Below, piece by piece: positions 44,001 to 50,928 of a stretch of DNA of 64,000 nucleotides (within the stretch, counting starts at the first letter, position 1; the number at the start of each line of letters is the position of its first letter). The translations under genes and the position numbers were made by a program. The stretch spans positions 1 to 64,000 of the forward strand of contig CAYTHO010000014.1 of assembly GCA_964437595.1 (NCBI GenBank), read 5' to 3'. Source of the DNA: DSYU01 sp964437595. Its GTDB lineage: Bacteria; Chloroflexota; Anaerolineae; Anaerolineales; Anaerolineaceae. The notes under the pieces were generated by a model. It had not been told where the DNA came from and did not search any database. It saw only the letters and a program-made list of their open reading frames with translations.

Positions 44001-44691
44001 CGGTGATCGCTACATCGTCAGGAACACGCAAACCACGCGCATGCAGCGCTTCAATGGTTTGTACCGCATGATGATCCGTATGCGAAATCACTGCCTGATA
44101 ATCCACACCTGGGCGCAGCCCGCGCGAATCCAGTTCTGCCAGGGTACCTACCAGCCCGGGATCAAGGCCCCTTACCTGCATTACCCGGCGGAATGCATCT
44201 TCGCGGATTTGAGAGGAATAGCTATTCTCCTGGTTCAGGAATGCGATTTTTGTATAACCGTGAACTTCAACATAATGCGTCAAAACATCGCGGATGCCCT
44301 GAGAATTGTCAAGCAGTAAATTGCAGGCGCCATCCAATGTTTGCTCGATGCTGACAATAGGCAAAGGCCGGTATTGTTCGATAAACTTCTGGGTTTTCTC
44401 AATGGTGCTGTGCCAGCTAAAGAAAGCATTCCATAAGATCAAGCCGTCGACATTGTGCTTTCCAATCAGGTTGTAAAGCACCGACTGCGGGGATTCTTCA
44501 AACGCTTCACCAGACACATATAATAGGTTAACACCGTAGTTTCGAGCAGCTTCGGCGATTCCGCGCCACATCTGCCATTTTTCAAAGGTAAACACCCCAC
44601 CGGGTGAGCTGCTAAAGAATGCCACGCAAGGATGCGTCCGTTTCATAACGAGTGATGAAAATGAATCCCGCGGCTGCAACTGGTTTTTCAT
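41005..44691 (-). CDS. Cytoplasmic hybrid sensor: LacI-type ligand domain, histidine kinase, two receivers and AraC output
   Basis: 1228 residues with no transmembrane helix. Residues about 18-300 match the periplasmic-binding-protein-like domain of LacI regulators (VDGLILWNAFF, DVLTHYVEVHGYTKIAFLN, VPDDVAITGFNDGLEARGS, then QLILRRSCGC). A linker region follows. HisKA (about 620-690) has FLSMVSHELRTPINLIVGLS, and HATPase (about 735-845) has LLNLISNAVKFTAHGEV, EDTGLGIAKEE and GIGLGLAITRRLVEMHGGK. REC1 (about 862-975) has its Asp in AVVLDLAP; REC2 (about 985-1100) has LVLLDLMMPEMDG. The AraC HTH is about 1120-1225 (SRGEIAHHLCVNEQYLSRCF, VTQVALEVGFSSQSYFSRIF). It would sense an intracellular sugar-like ligand and act on DNA in one polypeptide, probably controlling the downstream ABC and glycan genes. 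Confidence 0.9.
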   Translation of the reverse strand: MKNQLQPRDSFSSLVMKRTHPCVAFFSSSPGGVFTFEKWQMWRGIAEAARNYGVNLLYVSGEAFEESPQSVLYNLIGKHNVDGLILWNAFFSWHSTIEKTQKFIEQYRPLPIVSIEQTLDGACNLLLDNSQGIRDVLTHYVEVHGYTKIAFLNQENSYSSQIREDAFRRVMQVRGLDPGLVGTLAELDSRGLRPGVDYQAVISHTDHHAVQTIEALHARGLRVPDDVAITGFNDGLEARGSLPPLTTVRLPFHKQGLQAVEMLARWIGGEKPQEQITTPVQLILRRSCGCLEPLAEDAASSYHPNIQSALVGTAPNQGVSENVYYLSGQPLKVLLAGKRNEMIAQLASVLATPVESQAFTWAENIYDSFVAALVKPTNGNAGATPREYLKKLSVIVRDALEEGANVSRWHAAITILRRSIRPYLHGQMLDLAEDLWQQARVLIGQSAIRAEVHRNWKTAQRADVLRSLDSDLMTSADFNELLNALTDGLSKLDISNFSLILYEDTGMEGNWAQFILAVRDGKRVQIGTESQRFSLKDLLPSEFIVDDQASGLVIEALHLKEEQLGYMVFQTDPPPDATQCDVYQALRIQLSSAIKEVRLRQKLQDALQRAEEANLLKSRFLSMVSHELRTPINLIVGLSEMSMRQQKNNRKANLEVLQKYNEQIFTSGQHLDRLIRDVLDLASSQAGQMNLICGPLNLEPVIHDVVGIGKQLAEQKKLHFRVELPEKIPQVWGDKTRLRQILLNLISNAVKFTAHGEVALVVKVELPEIFISIEDTGLGIAKEEQESIFDEFHQSNRTTVRGYGGIGLGLAITRRLVEMHGGKIWVTSNGWEGSGSAFCFTLPILATPSPGDLPGEDMKEALSQEGKVLVLTKTPGSAAKLVWRLEHHGFDVQEVVLDNDARFMERLAAAPPGAVVLDLAPASEQGWEIMKRLKESPASQDIPVLFYSLLANEDTGAVVEIDFLSKPIGTKQLIQALKRYGLSNGRKSTKTILMIDDEPTMLDLHTRMIQSAIPECKILTALSGMEGLRVMRSTLPDLVLLDLMMPEMDGFSVLKAIQSERALRNTPVIILSAQVLTQRDMERLSQGVAAVLEKGLFSAKETIARIECALSRNKRLGSESQRLVHHAMAFIHEHYTEPLSRGEIAHHLCVNEQYLSRCFNKEIDIGPMAYLSRYRIQKAKRLLEVGAMSVTQVALEVGFSSQSYFSRIFQQETGLTPTDYQSGLRPPQ

Positions 44692-44957
44692 CTATGCGAA
44701 TCTCGCTTGCGAAGGATCTGCCATTGACGCCTCACAATCGCTGGCTGTATCAAATACCTATGAAGCTGTAAAAATCGGTCGAATTTAAAAACACTCTATC
44801 AGATGGCTGATGGATAGGTACAGGGGTTAATTCCAATTTTTATTATACAGAATATTGCTAAAAAATTCACTACTTTTTTTAATAGTTATGAAATAGCAAT
44901 ACACCTGCGGCGAAAGGTATGTACCGCATCAGGCGCTAATTTTATCTCGCGAGACAA

Positions 44958-45953
44958 CTAATAATCGGGAAGGACCAGGTCGTTACGAACGTGGAAACGC
45001 GAATTGATATCAAACAGCTGCGGGACCGGGATTCCATTTTCATCCCAACTATTCAGTGTTGTAAACACCCGCACATGGGGAACCGATGGGTACCCGGAAC
45101 TGCCTGTTAATCCGATTTGCCTGAGGTAGTTAACCGACTCGCCTTCTTCTACAATAATGGTACCGTTGCGCAGGTTTGCGATCGTTACATAATATTGGAA
45201 GCACTGTAGAACAACACGGTTTCCCAACGGCGTTTCGGGCGTACCCATGGCGACATCGGGGTGACCATCTTCCACATATACCACCCTGCCAACGCAAGGA
45301 GCATAGACCTGTTCCGCGAAGCCAACATATTGGGGCATTTTATTGGGAAGGATGCCTTTACTGACCCAGCCGCGATCGTTCCAGATTTTCATGAAGTCAA
45401 CGGCATAGCCCATGTATTCTTGGCCTGTTTCCCGCCCCAGCCAATCCTGGTAGACATCGTTCATACCCCAACCATCCAGGCCGTTGCCGCCATTGGTAAC
45501 CACATACAGCCCATAACGAAGCGGATAAAAGAGTAAAACGGGTTCTCCTGTGTAGCCTGGATAGGATAAGGAGCGCAGCGCCATGTAATTGAAGAACCCG
45601 GCAACCAGTAACACCACAATGCTGATCACTAATGGAATTAAATGCCGTGGTTTTCGCTTTGGAAAAAACGGTGTTGCCACCATCCGGCTTGACTCGAAAT
45701 CAAAAAACTTTCGATTAGCCAGCCAAAAACGGACGATGAATACCAGAGATAAAATGACCGGAATGACCCGCAGCCAATAATTGATGACCGACCAATTCAC
45801 CACCAGGACAAAGTAGAAATTGACAGCAAAATAACTGAGGAGAACGATCACCGCGGTTAGCTTCACCTTGGGCGGGAAAAGCCATATGAAAATAAAAGCG
45901 GGGATGGAGATAAGCGCCCAAATGATGATGGGGGTGACGCTGGTCCAGGTCAT
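44958..45953 (-). CDS. Membrane protein with M23/LytM-like extracytoplasmic domain, zinc ligands apparently lost
   Basis: 331 residues. Four hydrophobic segments occupy about residues 5-125. The C-terminal 190 residues resemble the duplicated-hybrid fold of M23 peptidases: GYAVDFMKIW, VYAPCVGRVVYVEDGHPD, GNRVVLQCFQYYVTIANL, GEQ-like VEEGESVNYLRQIGLTGSSG and SVPHVRVFTT. In active M23 enzymes these carry HxxxD, HLS and HxH zinc ligands. Here the first His is Tyr (YAVDF), HLS is ANL and PHLH is PHVR. So it is probably a non-catalytic activator or binding protein rather than a hydrolase. Assignment is by motif only. It is divergent from the DUF362 gene. Confidence 0.55.
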   Translation of the reverse strand: MTWTSVTPIIIWALISIPAFIFIWLFPPKVKLTAVIVLLSYFAVNFYFVLVVNWSVINYWLRVIPVILSLVFIVRFWLANRKFFDFESSRMVATPFFPKRKPRHLIPLVISIVVLLVAGFFNYMALRSLSYPGYTGEPVLLFYPLRYGLYVVTNGGNGLDGWGMNDVYQDWLGRETGQEYMGYAVDFMKIWNDRGWVSKGILPNKMPQYVGFAEQVYAPCVGRVVYVEDGHPDVAMGTPETPLGNRVVLQCFQYYVTIANLRNGTIIVEEGESVNYLRQIGLTGSSGYPSVPHVRVFTTLNSWDENGIPVPQLFDINSRFHVRNDLVLPDY

Positions 45954-46167
45954 TGGATTCGGCTCCTTATACTTGTGGCGTTATTATATTCCTATTTATG
46001 ACATCGAGAAAGCCAAACCATGAGAAACGGTAGGTTCCTTTTTAATTGCAGTATGATAGAATAAAAACCATACTCAAAAATTTAGCCGCTTTTTTAATTG
46101 AATTGGGAGTGAGACGATGAGACCCTGTTCCTGTACCCGGCAGCATCAGCATCCAAAGGGGAATACG

Positions 46168-47244
46168 ATGTCCAGGCGCACGTTCATGCGCACTATGGGA
46201 GTGGCTGCCGCTGGCCTGGCGGTGGCGGGCTGCGCGCCCAAAACCCAAACGACTTCGTCGGGGCAAGGGGATAAGCCCGTGGTGGCGATTGCAAAAGCCG
46301 GCAGCTACGATCCAAAGCTGGTAAAAAAGCAGCTTCAAAAGATGCTGGATGATATCGGCGGGATTGCGGATGTGCTGGCGCACGGTACCCGCGTGGCAAT
46401 CAAAGTGAATTTGACTGGAGGCACCGGTACCCGACCGCTGCCAGGAACCAAAGAGGTTGAAACCTATCTGACGCACCCAACCGTTGTGCTGGCGCTTACC
46501 GAACTGCTGCGGGATGCAGGCGCAAAAGATATTTATATTGTTGAAGCCGCTTATCAAAAGCAGAGCTGGCCAGTTTATGGGTTTGATGAGATGGCAAAGG
46601 CTGCTGGAGCCACCATCATGGATCTATCCTATGCGGAGCCGTATAAGGATTTCACCAAAGTGGCGCCGGGCACCGACCCGATGATCTATGAAGATTATCT
46701 ATTCAATCCAATCTTGACGGAAATCGACGCTTTTATTTCGGTCTCGAAGATGAAATGCCATAATACGGCAGGCGTTACGCACACGATGAAGAACCTGTTT
46801 GGCATTGTTCCCTGCAGGTTTTACACGCTGGATCCCAAAGACAACTGGTCCTGGCGCTCCGCATTCCACGGCGCAGCCACCGAAACGCGCGAGCGCCTGC
46901 CCAAGATCATTGTAGATCTCAACCGGGCGCGGCCCATCAACCTGGCGCTGGTGGATGGGATTATGGCCGCGGAAGCCGGCGAAGGGCCGTGGATTCCGGC
47001 ATTTACGCCGATCAACCCGGGGGTAATGGTGGCCGGAAAAAACGCGGTGGCAACGGACGCCGTGGCTACGGCTGCGATGGGCTTTGACCCGGCAGCGGAG
47101 TACCCTGACGAGCCGTTTGTCCATGCGATGAATCATTTGAACCTGGCCGCCAGCATGGGGCTCGGCACGAATAAGCTGGATGAGATTAAGGTTGTGGGCG
47201 AGCAGATTAAGGATGTGACCACGAAATTTGCGGTGAGTTACTGA
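46168..47244 (+). CDS. Tat-exported DUF362-domain protein
   Basis: About 358 residues. The N-terminus MSRRTFMRTMGVAAAGLAVAG has a twin-arginine motif and a possible lipobox (VAGC). The body is DUF362: VAIAKAGSYDPKLVKKQLQK, GTRVAIKVNLTGGTGTRPLP, SVSKMKCHNTAGVTHTMKNL, RLPKIIVDLNRARPINLALVDG. DUF362 proteins are often found with iron-sulfur or redox genes, but their chemistry is unknown. The start at 46168 has AAAGGGG six bases upstream and keeps the Tat motif near the N-terminus; a start at 46117 also has a GGGAG site. It precedes the formate dehydrogenase operon by 317 bases on the same strand. Confidence 0.85.
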   Translation: MSRRTFMRTMGVAAAGLAVAGCAPKTQTTSSGQGDKPVVAIAKAGSYDPKLVKKQLQKMLDDIGGIADVLAHGTRVAIKVNLTGGTGTRPLPGTKEVETYLTHPTVVLALTELLRDAGAKDIYIVEAAYQKQSWPVYGFDEMAKAAGATIMDLSYAEPYKDFTKVAPGTDPMIYEDYLFNPILTEIDAFISVSKMKCHNTAGVTHTMKNLFGIVPCRFYTLDPKDNWSWRSAFHGAATETRERLPKIIVDLNRARPINLALVDGIMAAEAGEGPWIPAFTPINPGVMVAGKNAVATDAVATAAMGFDPAAEYPDEPFVHAMNHLNLAASMGLGTNKLDEIKVVGEQIKDVTTKFAVSY

Positions 47245-47561
47245 TTATATAAGGAAATAAGTCATACTCCATTGCGCCTCTTGTTATAGTACAATAACAG
47301 CAACTCCTGTATGCTGCCAAGAACTCTGGGATTCATCTCGTTGTGAAATTCCCTGGTTCTTATTGGAATCAATGAATGAGGCACTGGTCACCTCCCTTTA
47401 CCAAACCAATTCAAAATGATCGCTGGAAGTTAACGACATTCCGCTCTGTATTGCGGGCGAGTGTCGTTGAGGTGATTCTGCATGCCCATCGTGATATAAA
47501 AATGATGTAGAACTCATGTTTATCGTTGAAAAATCAAAAATGTATTAAGAATGGAGCTGCC
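47245..47561. other. Leader/promoter region of the formate dehydrogenase operon
   Basis: 317 bases with no gene. It contains a TTATAGTACAAT box (47284-47295), a candidate -10 without a good -35. It also contains a 9-bp stem TTAACGACA/TGTCGTTGA with one wobble pair (47430-47470) enclosing an inner CCGC/GCGG stem. If transcription starts near 47300 the message has a 260-base leader, long enough for a riboswitch. I could not match it by eye to a known molybdenum-cofactor motif. Confidence 0.5.
47430..47470 (+). promoter_or_regulatory. Structured leader hairpin upstream of the formate dehydrogenase operon
   Basis: TTAACGACA (47430-47438) pairs with TGTCGTTGA (47462-47470) including one T-G wobble. 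An inner CCGC (47441-47444) pairs with GCGG (47453-47456), leaving an asymmetric internal loop. It ends about 90 bases before the first start codon. A two-stem shape with unequal internal loops is compatible with a regulatory RNA, but the ligand is unknown. Confidence 0.4.
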
Positions 47562-48080
47562 ATGTACGATAGCATCACCCGAGAAATCCCCGCGAACGAC
47601 CCAACGCTAGTGCCAGAAAAATTAGTGATTATCGATCAGGTCATTTCCGAGAATAAGGAACGGCCTGGGGCCACGATGATTGTACTGAACGAACTGCAAG
47701 CGAAGATTGGTTACATTTCGGAACCGATGGAGCAGTATATCGCCAGGCATCTGGAAGTGCCATTGAGCGCTGTTCACGGCGTGGTTACCTTTTATTCATT
47801 CTTTACCAATAAACCGCGTGGAAAGCACACGATCAAATTCTGCATGGGCACTGCCTGCTACGTGGGCGGCACCCAGCAGTTGATCGACAAAGCAAAACAA
47901 CTGTTGGGCATTGATGTGGGTGAAACGACTGCTGATGGTCAAATCACCCTGGAAGTGTGCCGCTGTGTGGGGGCCTGCAGCCAGGCGCCCGTAGTCGTGG
48001 TCGATGAGGAAGTAAAGGGACGCTTGCGCCCGAATAAATTCCCCCAGGTGATCAATCAGATTTCCAGGGCGCAAGAATAG
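47562..48080 (+). CDS. NuoE/HydC-like thioredoxin-fold [2Fe-2S] subunit (first copy)
   Basis: About 172 residues from MYDSITREIPANDP, start supported by GGAG five bases before the ATG at 47562. The N-terminal helical part (PGATMIVLNELQAKIGYIS) is followed by the thioredoxin-like domain with the cluster ligands C94 and C99 (FCMGTACYVGG) and C135 and C139 (CVGAC). In complex I, hydrogenases and formate dehydrogenases this subunit carries the N1a-type cluster next to the NuoF flavin. It is the first gene of the formate dehydrogenase operon and pairs with the first NuoF-like gene. Confidence 0.93.
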   Translation: MYDSITREIPANDPTLVPEKLVIIDQVISENKERPGATMIVLNELQAKIGYISEPMEQYIARHLEVPLSAVHGVVTFYSFFTNKPRGKHTIKFCMGTACYVGGTQQLIDKAKQLLGIDVGETTADGQITLEVCRCVGACSQAPVVVVDEEVKGRLRPNKFPQVINQISRAQE

Positions 48081-48143
48081 CCGATCAAGACTCATCATCA
48101 TTCATACGAACATCCCGAATCGATCTATTTATAAGGAGTATCG

Positions 48144-48512
48144 ATGAGCGCAATAAAATCCCTTGATGATTTGAAACGACTTCGCGAACAGGCTTTAGAA
48201 AAGCGGCAGGTCAAAAGCGTTTCTGGCGCTGTTCAAGTGATTGTTGGCATGGGCACCTGCGGCATCGCCGCTGGCGCGCGCGATACGATGAAAAGCATTC
48301 TCAAGTACATCGAGGAAAATAACCTGAGCGGGATCACCATCACGCAAACCGGATGCATTGGCATGTGTGAGAAAGAGCCCATCGTTCAGGTCGTTATTGG
48401 TGAAGCACCCAGAGTTACCTATGGTAAAGTTACGCCCGAAGTTGCCGAGCGAATTATCCATGAACATGTGGTGTTTGGTAAACCCGTCAAAGATCATATT
48501 GTTGAAGTTTAA
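48144..48512 (+). CDS. Small thioredoxin-like [2Fe-2S] ferredoxin-type protein
   Basis: 122 residues. The core QVIVGMGTCGIAAGARDTMK and TQTGCIGMCEKEP resembles the N-terminal [2Fe-2S] module found in HydB-type flavoproteins, here encoded separately. Only three cysteines line up (C39, C71, C75); the first Cys of the usual CxxxxC pair is absent, so the cluster may have a non-Cys ligand or may not form. AAGGAG lies before the ATG. It sits between the NuoE-like and NuoF-like genes and probably links them electrically or structurally. Confidence 0.8.
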   Translation: MSAIKSLDDLKRLREQALEKRQVKSVSGAVQVIVGMGTCGIAAGARDTMKSILKYIEENNLSGITITQTGCIGMCEKEPIVQVVIGEAPRVTYGKVTPEVAERIIHEHVVFGKPVKDHIVEV

Positions 48513-48523
48513 CAGGTAAAAAC

Positions 48524-50305
48524 ATGGCACTTTTCCGATCTCATGTTCTGGTCTGCGTCGATCCTGAATGTCTTGCAAAGGGCGCCCATGCTGTGCTGGA
48601 CGCGCTGCAAGACGAACTGGTCGTCCAGGGCCTGATCAATGAAATCCAGGTACTGGAAACCTCGCGAATCGGGGGCTGCGCTGATGGGCCAGAAATCATG
48701 GTTTACCCTGAAGGCGTGCATTACATCGGCCTGAGCGAGAACGATATTCCTTATCTGGTCGAAGAACACTTCCTGAAGGGCCGGGTGGTTGAAAAATTCC
48801 GCAAGCCAGTGGTAGTCACAACAGATGAAGAGCTTGGCCCACCCAAACCCAAAGAAGTACGCGTAGTTCTGCGCAACTGCGGTAAGATCGACCCTGAAAA
48901 TATCGAGGATTACATTGCCGAGGATGGCTATGCCGCGCTTGCCAAAGTGCTGGGCGAAATGCAGCCCCAGGAAGTGATCGATGAAGTTTTGCGATCGGGC
49001 CTGCGGGGACGCGGCGGGGCAGGTTTCTCGACCGGCAAGAAATGGCAGTTCTGCCGCAACACACCCGATTCGCCTAAGTACATTGTCTGCAACGCCGATG
49101 AGGGTGACCCGGGCGCATTTATGAACCGCCGCGTGCTGGAAGGCGACCCCCACTCGGTGCTTGAAGGCATGATTATCGCCGGTTATGCCATTGGCGCGAA
49201 CATGGGGTATGTTTACTGCCGGGCCGAATATCCGCTGGCGGTAAGCACCTTCAACCTGGCGATTCAACAGGCGCGCACTTTTGGCCTGCTGGGCGACGAC
49301 ATCTTAGGTTCGGGCTTTTCTTTTGACCTGGAAGTACGTATGGGCGCCGGTGCTTTTGTGTGCGGCGAGGAAACCGCTTTAATTGCTTCCATCGAAGGCA
49401 AGCGCGGCGAGCCCCGCTCCCGCCCGCCCTTCCCCGCTGTGAAGGGGGTATGGCAGAAGCCGACCAACAACAACAATGTTGAAACCTATGCGAATGTGCC
49501 GCAGATCATCCTCAAAGGCGCCGATTGGTTCGCTAGCATGGGAACCGAGAAGAGTAAAGGCACCAAAACCTTTGCCATCGGCGGGGATGTCAATCACACT
49601 GGGCTAATCGAGGTACCGCTGGGCATCACCCTGCGTGAAGTGATCTATGATGTCGCTGGCGGGATTAAGGATAACAAAGGTTACAAAGCCGTGCAGATTG
49701 GCGGCCCCATGGGCGGCTGCCTGCCTGCCAAATACCTGGACGAGAAGGTCGATTACGAAAACCTGGTCGCCGCCGGCGCGATGATGGGCTCGGGCGGTAT
49801 GATCGTGATGGACGATGAGACCTGCATGGTGGACATCGCCCGGTTTTTCATGGAATTCACCCAGGATGAAAGCTGTGGTAAGTGCACGCCCTGCCGGATT
49901 GGCACCCGCCGCCTGCTCGAAATTCTGCAAAACATTTGCAACGGTGAAGGACAGCCAGAGGATTTGGAGGAGCTGGATAATCTGTGCAAGCAGATCCAGG
50001 TCGCCAGCCTGTGCGGGCTGGGCCAGGGCGCGCCGAATCCGGTCGTTTCCACCCTTAAACATTTCCGGGACGAATATGAAGCGCACATCTACGATAAGCG
50101 CTGCCCCGCGAAAGTTTGCCGCCCACTGATTAATTACACAATTGTCGAAAACCTCTGCACCGGCTGCACCGTCTGCGCCCGCAACTGCCCCGTCAATGCA
50201 ATCACAGGCGAACGGCGCATGCCGCACAAGATCGATCCATCCATATGCATCCGCTGTGGCATCTGCAAGCAGGTGTGCAACTTCAACGCCGTGCTGGTGG
50301 AGTGA
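48524..50305 (+). CDS. NuoF/HydB-like NAD(P)H-binding flavoprotein with C-terminal 2x[4Fe-4S]
   Basis: 593 residues. An N-terminal thioredoxin-like domain is followed by the FMN/NADH-binding core: GLRGRGGAGFSTGKKWQF, YIVCNADEGDPGAFMNRRVL, GAFVCGEETALIASIEGKRG. Then come the [4Fe-4S] ligands ESCGKCTPCRIGTRR and two C-terminal ferredoxin clusters (CTGCTVCARNCPVNA and CIRCGICKQVCNFNA). The extra C-terminal clusters are typical of HydB of electron-bifurcating hydrogenases and related formate dehydrogenases, and are absent from complex I NuoF. It oxidises or reduces NAD(P)(H) and could accept ferredoxin electrons. It starts 11 bases after the previous stop. Confidence 0.94.
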   Translation: MALFRSHVLVCVDPECLAKGAHAVLDALQDELVVQGLINEIQVLETSRIGGCADGPEIMVYPEGVHYIGLSENDIPYLVEEHFLKGRVVEKFRKPVVVTTDEELGPPKPKEVRVVLRNCGKIDPENIEDYIAEDGYAALAKVLGEMQPQEVIDEVLRSGLRGRGGAGFSTGKKWQFCRNTPDSPKYIVCNADEGDPGAFMNRRVLEGDPHSVLEGMIIAGYAIGANMGYVYCRAEYPLAVSTFNLAIQQARTFGLLGDDILGSGFSFDLEVRMGAGAFVCGEETALIASIEGKRGEPRSRPPFPAVKGVWQKPTNNNNVETYANVPQIILKGADWFASMGTEKSKGTKTFAIGGDVNHTGLIEVPLGITLREVIYDVAGGIKDNKGYKAVQIGGPMGGCLPAKYLDEKVDYENLVAAGAMMGSGGMIVMDDETCMVDIARFFMEFTQDESCGKCTPCRIGTRRLLEILQNICNGEGQPEDLEELDNLCKQIQVASLCGLGQGAPNPVVSTLKHFRDEYEAHIYDKRCPAKVCRPLINYTIVENLCTGCTVCARNCPVNAITGERRMPHKIDPSICIRCGICKQVCNFNAVLVE

Positions 50306-50371
50306 CCCGCAGATATTCATCCGAAACTTGTGATGGTTGACAAGTAATAACAGCAAATGGAGACATGCAGT

Positions 50372-50905
50372 ATGGCCGATACACAAGCACCAGAACCACC
50401 TCAAGCCACTAAAGACCGGCTTGAAAACCGCGACATACCGAACATTGTGGCGATGGCGATTGAAAAGCATGGGGGCAGCAAAGACGCATTGATTCCGATT
50501 TTCAGCGAAATCAATGCTGCGCTTGGCTACATCCCGGCGCAGGCCATCAGCGAAGTCCGCCGCCAAATGAACGACCCGGCGAACCGGATCCTGCTCAGCG
50601 ATAACAAATTGTTTTCGGTTGTTAGTTTCTATCATATGTTTTCCACCCAGCCGCGCGGGCGCCATGTGGTCAAGTTCTGTGAAAGCGCTCCATGTCACGT
50701 GGTAGGCGGGCGGCAGGTATGGCAAGCACTGCGCGATGCGCTGCAAATTGAGAACGGTGAAACGACCCCAGACGGCAAATGGTCGCTGGTAACCACAAGC
50801 TGCCTGGGTGTTTGCAGTGTTGGCCCGGTGTTGCTGGTAGATGATGATATCTACGGTAACGTGACTGAAGCCGAAGTTGCTCAGATCCTGGCAAAATACG
50901 CCTGA
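50372..50905 (+). CDS. NuoE-like thioredoxin-fold [2Fe-2S] subunit (second copy)
   Basis: About 177 residues from MADTQAPEPPQ. Ligands: C103 and C108 (KFCESAPCHVVGG), C144 and C148 (SCLGVCSV). The N-terminal helical part has LIPIFSEINAALGYIPAQAI. It is clearly different in sequence from the first NuoE-like protein, so it is not a recent duplication. A GGAG lies 10 bases before the ATG at 50372; an upstream ATG at 50357 lacks a ribosome site. It pairs with the following NuoF-like gene. Confidence 0.92.
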   Translation: MADTQAPEPPQATKDRLENRDIPNIVAMAIEKHGGSKDALIPIFSEINAALGYIPAQAISEVRRQMNDPANRILLSDNKLFSVVSFYHMFSTQPRGRHVVKFCESAPCHVVGGRQVWQALRDALQIENGETTPDGKWSLVTTSCLGVCSVGPVLLVDDDIYGNVTEAEVAQILAKYA

Positions 50906-50928
50906 GAGATGGAGGTAGAGAGCCGAGT

